Shown here: positions 1 to 6,502 of the stretch, piece after piece | How positions within the stretch are numbered: the first letter of the stretch is position 1 | Layout of the letters: every line of letters begins with the position of its first letter | Source: Terriglobus sp. | Lineage (GTDB): Bacteria > Acidobacteriota > Terriglobia > Terriglobales > Acidobacteriaceae | Reading direction: 5' to 3' | NCBI GenBank assembly: GCA_023265355.1 | Contig: JAHFTZ010000082.1 | Location: 1 to 8,126, forward strand | DNA length: 8,126 nt | Translations under genes and position numbers: made by a program | Notes under the pieces: generated by a model | Told to the model about the DNA's origin: nothing | Database searches by the model: none | What the model saw: the letters and a program-made list of their open reading frames with translations, nothing else

Positions 1-1374
1 GCCCTCACCCGGATTCTCCGTCTTCATGGCATCGGCGGTCTTCTGTACGATGGCATCCGACTTCGCTGGCTCGGCGACCTTCAAGAACCCGTCGAACTTC
101 AGAACCGACCCAGTGACGCGCAGGTTGTAGGTACGGTCGGCCTTCGCTTCGATCTCCACCGCTGTCTGGTCGTAAACCGCAGCCGTCATCTGGCTGGCGA
201 CGAAGCGCTGCCAGATCAGGCGATAGAGCCGGAACTGCTCGTCTGAGAGGAATTTCTTGATCTTGTCCGGCGTCATCGCTACGTGCGTGGGACGAATGGC
301 TTCGTGCGCGTCCTGCGCATCTTTCTTGCCCTTGAAGCTGTTGGGCTTCGCTGGCAGGTACTTCTCGCCCAGGCCCTGGATATAGGTACGGGCCTCGCTG
401 ATCGCTTCGGGCGAAACACGCGTCGAATCGGTACGCATGTAGGTGATCAAACCGACCGTACCCTCCGGTCCAAGCTCGATGCCTTCATACAAGCGCTGCG
501 CCACACCCATCGTCCGGCGCACGTTGAAGCCGAGCCGGTTGGCTGCGTCCTGTTGCAGGCGCGAGGTGCTGTAAGGAGCCGGAGCGTTGCGGCGGCGTTC
601 CTTGGCTTCCACGCTGGCGACAACCCACTTCGCCTTTTCGAGCTGAGCTACGGCGTTCTTCGTGGTCGCCTCGTCAGGAAAGGCGGGAGCGCCGACGGTT
701 TCGACCGAAATCCGCTGCCCATCCACGGCGTAGAGCCGGGCGTTAAAGTTCTGCTTATTTCCCGACGGGCGCAGGTTCGCGTCCACGGGCCAGTACTCCA
801 CCGGATTGAAGGCCTTGATCTCGTTTTCACGATCCACGATCAACCGCAGGGCCACCGTCTGTACACGCCCGGCGGAGAGGCCACGGCGAACCTTGTCCCA
901 TAGCAGCGGAGAGATCTCGTACCCCACCAGCCGGTCCAGAACACGCCGCGTCTGCTGCGCATCCACCAGGTTGGCGTCGACCTTGCGTGCGTGGGTAAAC
1001 GCCTCAACGACGGCCTTCTTGGTGATCTCGTTAAAAGTGACGCGCTGGATCGTGGACTTGCCCTTCAGCGAGCCCGTAAGCTGCATCTCCAGATGCGCGG
1101 CGATGGCTTCGCCCTCACGATCGGGATCGGGCGCCAGATAGACGGCGTCGGCCTTGGCGGCCAGCTTCTTGAGCTTCTCGACGAGCTTTTCCTTGCCCGG
1201 AGAAATAATGAGTTGCGGTTCGAACGTGCGCTTCTTCAGCTCGACGCCGATGCCGTTCTTTGGCAGGTCCATGATGTGGCCAAGAGAGGCTTCCACAATA
1301 TAGTCACTGCCGAGATATTTATTGATCGTCTTGGCCTTTGCGGGCGACTCGACGATCACGAGATTTTTTGCCAT
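1..1374 (-). CDS. topA: DNA topoisomerase I (type IA), N-terminal 458 residues; C-terminus beyond window edge
   Basis: Type IA topoisomerase, which relaxes negatively supercoiled DNA by cutting one strand through a covalent tyrosine link and passing the other strand. The frame stays open from the ATG at 1374 to base 1, so the gene is cut by the window and not broken. Visible from the sequence: an N-terminal Toprim domain starting MAKNLVIVESPAKAKTI with the catalytic Glu9; the metal-binding DPDREGE motif (Asp83, Asp85, Glu87); the LSAGRVQTVAL motif near residue 170; and the active-site GLITYMRTDS with Tyr312, close to Tyr319 of the E. coli enzyme. All catalytic residues seen are intact. The missing part would carry the rest of the core and the usual C-terminal zinc-ribbon repeats. 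The start is fixed by homology; the ribosome binding site is weak (only GAAGTGG-like bases just upstream). It lies downstream of dprA on the same strand with a 179-base gap, so it may have its own promoter. Confidence 0.97.
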   Translation of the reverse strand, partial: MAKNLVIVESPAKAKTINKYLGSDYIVEASLGHIMDLPKNGIGVELKKRTFEPQLIISPGKEKLVEKLKKLAAKADAVYLAPDPDREGEAIAAHLEMQLTGSLKGKSTIQRVTFNEITKKAVVEAFTHARKVDANLVDAQQTRRVLDRLVGYEISPLLWDKVRRGLSAGRVQTVALRLIVDRENEIKAFNPVEYWPVDANLRPSGNKQNFNARLYAVDGQRISVETVGAPAFPDEATTKNAVAQLEKAKWVVASVEAKERRRNAPAPYSTSRLQQDAANRLGFNVRRTMGVAQRLYEGIELGPEGTVGLITYMRTDSTRVSPEAISEARTYIQGLGEKYLPAKPNSFKGKKDAQDAHEAIRPTHVAMTPDKIKKFLSDEQFRLYRLIWQRFVASQMTAAVYDQTAVEIEAKADRTYNLRVTGSVLKFDGFLKVAEPAKSDAIVQKTADAMKTENPGEG

Positions 1375-1553
1375 TCTGCCACTTCTTTCTAACTACTTCC
1401 GCCACCGCAGCGGACAACCGCATTCCTCAGCCATTGCCTCCGTGAACCTAACACGGTTTCCTGTTGGCCGTCATTTCTCTTCTGAAAGTCACGGTTGCAG
1501 TATTCGACCCTGTAAAGGGTAAAAGGTTTCTTGAAGTCTTCCCTGGAAGATAT
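1375..1553. other. dprA-topA intergenic spacer
   Basis: This 179-base spacer separates the dprA stop from the topA start. It contains two small inverted repeats: TCTTCC/GGAAGA at 1537-1550, immediately after dprA, and ACCCT/AGGGT around a 4-base loop at 1507-1520. Neither is followed by a run of T on the minus strand, so neither is a convincing intrinsic terminator. I found no good sigma-70 promoter for topA by eye. The spacer is long enough to hold one, but the sequence alone does not decide whether dprA and topA share a transcript. Confidence 0.4.
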
Positions 1554-2786
1554 TCAAAAGGTCCGAAGATAATTTTTTCCGGGGGTCTGCCGCACCTTGC
1601 CTGCGAGCTCCAACTCAAACAAAGCATTGAAGATCTCCGCCGAAGGGAGAATCCCCTCCAGGCTCTCGATCAGCAGGTCCAGTTGTATGCTCTCATCCAT
1701 CCGCAGCAGATCGTAGACCCTCTGTTCCGCGACGGACATGGCCAGACCGTTGCCCTGCTCCGGAAATAAAGATGCGGTGCCGCCCGCTTTCGATTCAGAT
1801 CCACCATGGACACGGTCTTCCAGCTCCACACGAACCTGACTCGGAAGGTCCTCCCAGATGTCCTCCCAGGTCGCCGTAAGCTTGGCTCCCTGCTTGATGA
1901 GGGTGTTGGGTCCCCATGCGTTTTTGTTCGTCACATTTCCAGGCACGGCATAGACGTCGCGGTTCTGCTCCAGAGCACAACGCGCCGTGATTCGGGTACC
2001 GGAATGCTCCGCAGCCTCCACGACGAGCACCCCCACGGACATGCCCGACAGAATCCGGTTGCGGATAGGAAAGTTCTGTGGAGCCGGAAACGTTCCCAGG
2101 GGATATTCGCTCAGGATGGCTCCGCCGCCCTGCAGAATGTCTTCCGCCAGACGCTTGTTCTCCTTCGGATAGATCACGTCGATGCCCGTACCCCAGACGG
2201 CAACGGTCTTTCCCTTAGCCTCTAACGCTCCCTTGTGTGCATGCGTGTCCACACCACGTGCCATACCGCTGAAGATCGCCATGCCGCGATGAGCGAGGTC
2301 GCGGGAGAGCATCTGCGCCATGCCGGCGCCGTAGGGCGAAGGGTGCCTTGTCCCAACGACGGCAATTCCGGCATACGACAGCAGGCGGATGTCGCCCCTG
2401 TACCAGAGCACAGCCGGGGGATCGTAGATCTCGCGCAGCCGCTCGGGATAAGCAAGGTCGTCGTAGGTGATGAACTCGCCTCCCGCCTGCGAGATCCGTT
2501 CGACCTCCTCCTCGGCTATGATCTTCGCCTTGCCGTCCGCAATGAAGCCCGCGGAACTCCCAGGCATGCCGAGACCTTCAAGCTGGGTGAGATCGGCGCG
2601 AAAGAGATCACCCGGCTGCCGAAGACGGGACATCGCGCGCAAGGCGCGAGCCTGCCCGATGCCAGGGGTCAGGATAAGTGCCATCCAGGCCAGCCGGTCG
2701 TCGGGCTTCTGAGGGCCTTGCATGTTTCCTGTTGCTTTACTTTCGACTGCGGTGTTGCTCTCTTCCACACTGGAACTCTGCTGCAT
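1554..2786 (-). CDS. dprA: DNA-processing protein DprA (Smf), 410 aa
   Basis: Cytoplasmic DprA/Smf protein, which binds incoming single-stranded DNA during natural transformation and loads RecA on it. From the ATG at 2786: residues 1-30 are a polar, probably disordered tail; about 31-95 form the helical SAM-like N-domain (LTPGIGQARALRAM); about 105-315 are the Rossmann-fold DprA core with VVGTRHPSPYG, SGMARGVDTHAHKGAL, FPIRNRILSGMSVGVLVVEA, SGTRITA and YAVPGN; about 345-410 are the winged-helix C-domain. The core motifs match the family closely. The start is chosen because AGAGGA (2795-2800) sits 8 bases upstream; an in-frame TTG at 2849 would add 21 residues but has less support. It is divergent from the membrane protein gene at 2907 and upstream of topA, a common gene pair. 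Its presence does not prove competence, since DprA is widespread in bacteria not known to be transformable. Confidence 0.96.
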   Translation of the reverse strand: MQQSSSVEESNTAVESKATGNMQGPQKPDDRLAWMALILTPGIGQARALRAMSRLRQPGDLFRADLTQLEGLGMPGSSAGFIADGKAKIIAEEEVERISQAGGEFITYDDLAYPERLREIYDPPAVLWYRGDIRLLSYAGIAVVGTRHPSPYGAGMAQMLSRDLAHRGMAIFSGMARGVDTHAHKGALEAKGKTVAVWGTGIDVIYPKENKRLAEDILQGGGAILSEYPLGTFPAPQNFPIRNRILSGMSVGVLVVEAAEHSGTRITARCALEQNRDVYAVPGNVTNKNAWGPNTLIKQGAKLTATWEDIWEDLPSQVRVELEDRVHGGSESKAGGTASLFPEQGNGLAMSVAEQRVYDLLRMDESIQLDLLIESLEGILPSAEIFNALFELELAGKVRQTPGKNYLRTF

Positions 2787-2794
2787 CGTACGTT

Positions 2795-2800
2795 TCCTCT
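2795..2800 (-). promoter_or_regulatory. Ribosome binding site of dprA
   Basis: AGAGGA on the minus strand lies 8 bases before the ATG at 2786. It decides the dprA start in favour of 2786 over the in-frame TTG at 2849. Confidence 0.6.
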
Positions 2801-2826
2801 CGCTGGATGGGTGGGGGAATGAAGAC

Positions 2827-2832
2827 GTTATA
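2827..2832 (-). promoter_or_regulatory. Possible -10 element for dprA
   Basis: TATAAC on the minus strand matches the sigma-70 -10 consensus at 5 of 6 positions. It would place a transcription start near 2820, about 33 bases before the dprA ATG. No recognisable -35 hexamer is found at a 16-18 base spacing, so this is a weak prediction. Confidence 0.3.
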
Positions 2833-2906
2833 CAACACAAGTGAGACAATTCCCGTCACATCCGAGTCAACCGCTTCTTCCTGCTCGTCTGTAGTCAAGA
2901 GTCTCC

Positions 2907-3590
2907 ATGCCAAACATTCTCTCCAGCCACGACCTCCTCTCTGTCTTAGCGTTCGCGGGACGTAGCACACTCATGGCGGATTTCTTCAAGCTTGGAGCCC
3001 TCGGGCTTTTCCTTCTGTCCGTTGTGGACGCCTCTTTTCTGCCACTCCCCCTGCCGGGAGCGAGCGATCTGCTCATCGCTCTTCTGGCGGCACGACAGCA
3101 AGCATGGTTCATCCTCACAATGGCGGCTACGGCTGGTTCCGTTTTGGGAGGAGCGGCCTGTTATTACGTAGGATCCCTCGGCGGCGTACACATGCTGGAG
3201 AAGCGCGTACCGGCCCGATACTATGCGCGCATCACGCATTGGGTGGAAAAGAACGCCTTCCTTGCAGTAGCGCTTCCGGCGATTCTGCCTCCACCCTTTC
3301 CCCTGATTCCGTTTGTGCTGGCTGCGGGCGCGCTCCAGATGCCGAAACGCAGGTTCTTCACGGCCTTCACGATTTCGCGGGCGTTGCGGCACGGCCTCTT
3401 TGCGTGGCTGGGCCTGCACTATGCGAACAAGTTGAAGTTTGTCTGGACCCTTTTCCAGAGCCGATGGGCCTCGGTGATCCTGGTCATCTTCTGGATCACC
3501 ATCATCGCAGCCGTGATCTACGGCATATGGAGCCTGGTTCGCACCACTCGTGCGAACCGCTCCAAGACGCATCAGCCAGAACCCGCTTAG
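2907..3590 (+). CDS. DedA/VTT-domain (SNARE-associated, YqaA-like) integral membrane protein, 227 aa
   Basis: Small inner-membrane protein of the DedA/VTT superfamily. Better-studied members act in lipid flipping, envelope integrity and membrane-potential maintenance; the substrate of this one cannot be told. Hydrophobic segments lie at about 26-46, 65-88, 117-142, 153-172 and 188-210. Family marks are the glycine-rich ATAGSVLGGAACYYVGS (about 73-90), the proline-rich probable re-entrant loop LPAILPPPFPLIPFVLAAGAL (about 123-143), and Arg158 and Arg161 in the following helix. The C-terminal tail is basic and polar. The start is uncertain: ATG 2907 has only a weak AGAG upstream, and an in-frame ATG at 2973 would remove 22 residues without touching the domain. 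It is divergent from dprA and converges on fabH with 3 bases between stops. Adjacency to a fatty-acid gene is suggestive of a lipid role but is not evidence of one. Confidence 0.85.
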   Translation: MPNILSSHDLLSVLAFAGRSTLMADFFKLGALGLFLLSVVDASFLPLPLPGASDLLIALLAARQQAWFILTMAATAGSVLGGAACYYVGSLGGVHMLEKRVPARYYARITHWVEKNAFLAVALPAILPPPFPLIPFVLAAGALQMPKRRFFTAFTISRALRHGLFAWLGLHYANKLKFVWTLFQSRWASVILVIFWITIIAAVIYGIWSLVRTTRANRSKTHQPEPA

Positions 3591-3593
3591 CCT

Positions 3594-4580
3594 TTAAAAT
3601 TCCCACTGCAAAAGCGTGGCGCCAACGGTAAAGCCCGCGCCCACGCTGCCCAGAAGCACAAGTCCACCCTTTTTCAAACGACCTTCGTCCAGCGCCGTTC
3701 CAATCGCCAGCGGAATCGTCGCCGCCGTTGTATTTCCGTAGCGGTCGATGTTGATGATGACGGAGTCTACCGGCATTCCGAGCCGCTCCGCTGTCGAGAG
3801 GATGATCCGCTTATTCGCCTGGTGCGGAATGAAACAGGCGAGCTCCGAGCTTTCGATTCCGTTGCGCTTCAGGATCTTTTCGGCCGCCTCCGCCATCTTG
3901 CGGACGGCAAACTTGTACACAGCCTGCCCATCCTGATGGATGTAGTGCATGCGCTTATCCAGCGTCTCCTGGCTGGTGGGGTGCAGACTGCCGCCGCCCA
4001 GCATGTTGAGGCTGGCCCCACCGGCGCCATCCACTTCGTGCCAGAAATCCACCAGACCAACTTCATCCCCTTCGCACGGCTCCAGCAGGACACATCCCGC
4101 GCCATCCCCAAAGAGAATGCAGGTCGATCGATCCGTATAGTCGACGATCGAACTCATCACATCCGCGCCGATGACCAGAATCTTTTTGTGCGATCCGCTT
4201 TCAATGAACTTTGCCCCTACCTGGAGCGCATAGACAAATCCGGAGCAGGCCGCCGAGAGGTCGAAGCCCCAGGCGTGTGGCGCGCCGAGCTTGCTTTGTA
4301 CAAGGCAAGCCGTGGCGGGAAAGGTCATGTCCGGAGTTACCGTCGCTACAAGGATCGCGTCAATCTCACTCGCATCGATACCGCGCCTGGCCAGGCATTG
4401 CTTCGCCGCCTCGACCGCCAGATCGCTGGTTGCTACGCCAGGCTCCACGATGTGACGTTCACGAATGCCCGTCCTTTCGAGGATCCACTGATCGTTTGTA
4501 TCCACCATCTTTTCAAGATCGGCGTTGGTCAATAACTTGGGCGGAACGTAGGTTCCTACGGCGGAGATCTTTGCGCGCAC
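3594..4580 (-). CDS. fabH: Beta-ketoacyl-ACP synthase III (FabH), 328 aa from GTG
   Basis: Cytoplasmic enzyme that condenses acetyl-CoA (or another short acyl-CoA) with malonyl-ACP, the first step of type II fatty acid elongation. Thiolase fold with the complete catalytic triad: Cys112 in SAACSGF, His253 in IPHQAN and Asn283 in YGNTTAA. The N-terminal signature [17 protein letters not shown] and the C-terminal GAGFTVGA are also present. No ATG is well placed. The GTG at 4580 aligns with the first residue of E. coli FabH (317 aa) and gives a normal length; TTG codons at 4598 and 4604 follow an AAAGAG-like ribosome binding site and would add 6 or 8 residues. The frame stays open to 4739, but that extension runs into the SRP RNA gene and is not credible. 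The gene lies downstream of ffs on the same strand and ends 3 bases from the convergent membrane protein gene. It is a single gene here, not part of a fab cluster. Confidence 0.95.
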   Translation of the reverse strand: MRAKISAVGTYVPPKLLTNADLEKMVDTNDQWILERTGIRERHIVEPGVATSDLAVEAAKQCLARRGIDASEIDAILVATVTPDMTFPATACLVQSKLGAPHAWGFDLSAACSGFVYALQVGAKFIESGSHKKILVIGADVMSSIVDYTDRSTCILFGDGAGCVLLEPCEGDEVGLVDFWHEVDGAGGASLNMLGGGSLHPTSQETLDKRMHYIHQDGQAVYKFAVRKMAEAAEKILKRNGIESSELACFIPHQANKRIILSTAERLGMPVDSVIINIDRYGNTTAATIPLAIGTALDEGRLKKGGLVLLGSVGAGFTVGATLLQWEF

Positions 4581-4716
4581 CGGAACGCGCGCCTTCAAGG
4601 TCAAGCTCACTCTTTGGTCCTCCGTGGCTGTGTTGGCCACAAGCACAAGAATACCGGAGTCGCGACCCAGCGCGGACTGCATGCTATGGAAAGAATTTGG
4701 GTGAGGGGAAAGTAAA

Positions 4717-4814
4717 GCACCGGGCGACCTACTGCGCACGCACTAGCCCGTTACCGTTGCTTCCTTCCGGACCTGGCGGGGTTGGCGGGATTACGTCGCG
4801 TAGGGCCCGGCACT
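4717..4814 (-). ncRNA. ffs: Small bacterial signal recognition particle RNA (4.5S-like)
   Basis: RNA scaffold of the signal recognition particle, which with Ffh and FtsY targets nascent membrane proteins. The minus strand carries the conserved apical domain GGTCCGGAAGGAAGC (within 4759-4773), with the GGAA tetraloop region and the asymmetric loop bound by Ffh. The flanks fold into the expected long imperfect hairpin: CCGGGC near the 5' end pairs with GCCCGG near the 3' end, followed inward by CCTAC with GTAGG and GCG with CGC. G-U pairs extend the outer stem. The length of about 98 nt fits the small SRP RNA lacking the Alu domain. Ends are inferred from the stem and are good to a few bases. 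The 3' end is followed by a T-rich but imperfect run (TTTACTTT), so termination may be weak and read-through towards fabH is possible. Confidence 0.93.
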
Positions 4815-4819
4815 GCTTT

Positions 4820-4825
4820 ATCGTA
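4820..4825 (-). promoter_or_regulatory. Extended -10 promoter element of the SRP RNA gene
   Basis: TACGAT on the minus strand, preceded by TGG, gives an extended -10 element (TGnTAnnAT). It ends 5-6 bases before the inferred 5' end of the SRP RNA, the expected spacing. The upstream -35 region is only a T-rich stretch (around 4843-4848) without a good TTGACA match. Confidence 0.45.
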
Positions 4826-4860
4826 CCATCGCTTGCCGGCAGCAAAAAATCAGATTGCCG

Positions 4861-4885
4861 GAATGCAAATCTCTCCTCTGCATTC
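4861..4885. repeat. Short inverted repeat upstream of the SRP RNA gene
   Basis: GAATGCA (4861-4867) and TGCATTC (4879-4885) are perfect 7-base arms around an 11-base spacer. It lies upstream of the SRP RNA promoter and about 150 bases upstream of the divergent secreted protein gene. The arm spacing would suit a dimeric regulator, but a 7-base inverted repeat can also arise by chance. Confidence 0.25.
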
Positions 4886-5025
4886 ACTCGTGCGCCTGGA
4901 CGAATCTCCCACAACACCTCCTGGGGCCATGGTCCGAAATGGGAAGTTCTGCAAAATACCGCCTGATCTTTCGAGCTGTTTCACATTTCTTGAAATAAGT
5001 TTGCAGACCTCGTGTTTTTGCTAGC

Positions 5026-5030
5026 AGAGG
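5026..5030 (+). promoter_or_regulatory. Ribosome binding site of the TIGR03790-family gene
   Basis: AGAGG lies 8 bases before the ATG at 5039. It supports that ATG over the upstream in-frame GTG at 5012, which would swallow the site. Confidence 0.6.
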
Positions 5031-5038
5031 CCCCCCAT

Positions 5039-6292
5039 ATGATCGCTTTGGAACACATTCCCTTCCCCACCCCAAAAACCACCCGAACGAAGTTCTTTCG
5101 TCTTTCTCTCATCGTTGGTGTCCTACTCGGCATCATCTCCCTCCAGTGCCACGCGGCCACGGCGAACGAGGTCTTGGTCATCATCAACAATTCGAGCCCG
5201 ACGTCCAGAGCGATCGGCACACAATATGCCCAAAAACGAGGTGTCACCAATGTGCTGCGCGTTCAGTGCATCGACTCTTCCCTGAGCCAGGACAACGAAA
5301 CTATCAATTTTGCGGATTACCAGCAGCAGATTGAAAACCCAATCCGTGCCTATCTGAAAACCCATACTCAAATCAATTTCATTGTCACAACGCGTGGCCT
5401 ACCGCCCCGGGTTGCTGGGGGACAGACAGGAGAGGCATTCTCCGGAACGGTGCTGACCTCGCTCGACTCAACCCTCGCCGCATTGGACTACGACAAGATT
5501 CCAGGTGCGATCAAAGTTACATTCAACGATCCCGGTGGCTTTGCGGTAGGCACTTCCTGGGAAAACCGGTACTGGAATGCAACTGTCCCTTTTAGTCATG
5601 CAGCTTTTGGCGGATATCTTGTTACCCGACTGGATGGCTATACGCTGGCAGATGCGGAGGCTTTGACCACGCGCGCACTCGCTGCGGAAAAAGGCCTGGA
5701 CAAGAATGGGAAAATCCTGCTGGATATCGAACCGGACTTCGGCATCGACGATCCAAATTCACAGCCTGCACCACTACCAGGCACACTGATCACCCAGGAA
5801 GACTCTTTCGGCACCTGGAATGCCGATATGCAACACGCTGGAAATAACCTTATGGCGAGAGGCATTCCGGTTGAGGTTGACTTGAACCAGACCTTCGTGG
5901 GCAATCGCAACCATCTGCTCGGTTATTTTACATGGGCCTCGAACGACGACCACTTCTCCCAGACGGCCTACAACTCTCTAGAATTTGCTGCTGGAGCGAT
6001 CGGAGACACCGCCGTCTCAACGAGCGCTCGCAGTTTCTTCCCACAGACTTTCGGTCAGACGATGATCGCCGACCTTATCCATCAAGGAATCACTGGCGTA
6101 AAGGGTTATACGGATGAGCCGCTGCTCCAATCCATCTCCTCGCCGACCATTGTTCTGGATCGGTACACACGCGGTTTCACGCTTGCAGAAAGCTTTTATG
6201 CAGGTTCCCATATGGTCGGCTGGACGGATGTCGTGATCGGGGATCCGCTGGCTCATCCTTATCCTTCCGTACCCGAACCAACCCATAAGTAA
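5039..6292 (+). CDS. Secreted TIGR03790-family protein, 417 aa, function unknown
   Basis: Uncharacterised exported protein that I recognise from memory as TIGR03790, a family described as occurring only in genomes that carry exosortase, the PEP-CTERM protein-sorting system. A Sec signal peptide is clear: basic residues up to about 21 (KTTRTKFFR), a hydrophobic core at about 22-35 (LSLIVGVLLGIISL), then CHAATA with likely cleavage near 39-42. It has no lipobox. The mature chain has the family's conserved stretches: NEVLVIINNSSPTSRAIG (43-60), INFIVTTRGLPPRV (112-125), GKILLDIEPDFG (224-235), GYFTWASNDDHF (295-306), ADLIHQGITGVKGYTDEP (344-361), and the C-terminal FTLAESFYAGS and VVIGDPL (380-404). 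The chain then ends in VPEPTHK, with no membrane helix after the VPEP. It appears to stand alone on the plus strand, divergent from ffs and followed by a long hairpin. Its composition looks less GC-biased than that of rimO. No enzymatic activity is assigned. Confidence 0.85.
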   Translation: MIALEHIPFPTPKTTRTKFFRLSLIVGVLLGIISLQCHAATANEVLVIINNSSPTSRAIGTQYAQKRGVTNVLRVQCIDSSLSQDNETINFADYQQQIENPIRAYLKTHTQINFIVTTRGLPPRVAGGQTGEAFSGTVLTSLDSTLAALDYDKIPGAIKVTFNDPGGFAVGTSWENRYWNATVPFSHAAFGGYLVTRLDGYTLADAEALTTRALAAEKGLDKNGKILLDIEPDFGIDDPNSQPAPLPGTLITQEDSFGTWNADMQHAGNNLMARGIPVEVDLNQTFVGNRNHLLGYFTWASNDDHFSQTAYNSLEFAAGAIGDTAVSTSARSFFPQTFGQTMIADLIHQGITGVKGYTDEPLLQSISSPTIVLDRYTRGFTLAESFYAGSHMVGWTDVVIGDPLAHPYPSVPEPTHK

Positions 6293-6343
6293 ACCTTCCT
6301 GCATCTCAACCGAAGCAGTCAGGTTGCAAACGCTTTGGTTACG

Positions 6344-6405
6344 CGAAGGATGAACGGCTCTATCTCCGGCGACAGTCCATCGGAGATAGGGCCGTTCATC
6401 CTTTG
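6344..6405. repeat. Long near-perfect hairpin between the TIGR03790-family gene and rimO
   Basis: Left arm 6344-6368 and right arm 6381-6405 pair over 25 positions around a 12-base loop. As plus-strand RNA the only departures from Watson-Crick pairing are two G-U wobbles. The inner arms read TATCTCCG and CGGAGATA, the outer arms GGATGAACGG and CCGTTCATCC. It begins about 50 bases after the stop at 6292 and ends about 96 bases before the rimO start. It may terminate the upstream transcript, but neither strand has a proper T-run after the stem. Alternatives are an mRNA 3'-end stabiliser, a copy of a dispersed palindromic repeat, or a leader element of rimO. Confidence 0.8.
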
Positions 6406-6496
6406 CTCGCATTCTTGGCTCGACCATTTTCCACTTTCGGGATTGTTGCGAAGATATGGCCGGGGCGAGATTTCCCCGCGATTCCCTGTAAACTGG

Positions 6497-6502
6497 TAGG
6501 AG
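6497..6502 (+). promoter_or_regulatory. Ribosome binding site of rimO
   Basis: TAGGAG is the only strong Shine-Dalgarno match near the rimO N-terminus. It overlaps the first base of the in-frame GTG at 6502, and its 5-base distance to the in-frame ATT at 6508 would be close to ideal. The start choice is therefore unusual. Confidence 0.5.

Noticed and set aside
283..903. Plus-strand open frame of 206 codons opposite topA
   Set aside because: The minus strand here clearly encodes topA with its active-site tyrosine. The plus-strand product is shadow sequence.
1507..1550. Small inverted repeats after dprA as an intrinsic terminator
   Set aside because: Stems are only 5-6 bases with no T-run on the minus strand, so termination is not supported.
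2235..2822. Plus-strand open frame of 195 codons opposite dprA
   Set aside because: It lies within the well-supported dprA gene on the other strand. Its translation has no recognisable domain and the composition typical of an antisense frame in GC-rich DNA.
3822..4535. Plus-strand open frame of 237 codons opposite fabH
   Set aside because: It is entirely antisense to fabH, whose catalytic residues are intact. The product resembles no family I know.
5012..5038. GTG 5012 as the start of the TIGR03790-family gene
   Set aside because: It would add nine residues and cover the AGAGG ribosome binding site that fits ATG 5039.
5069..5165. Lipoprotein signal peptide on the TIGR03790-family protein, because a Cys follows the hydrophobic core
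   Set aside because: The residues before the Cys read SLQ. Gln at -1 does not fit the lipobox, so an ordinary Sec signal peptide is preferred.
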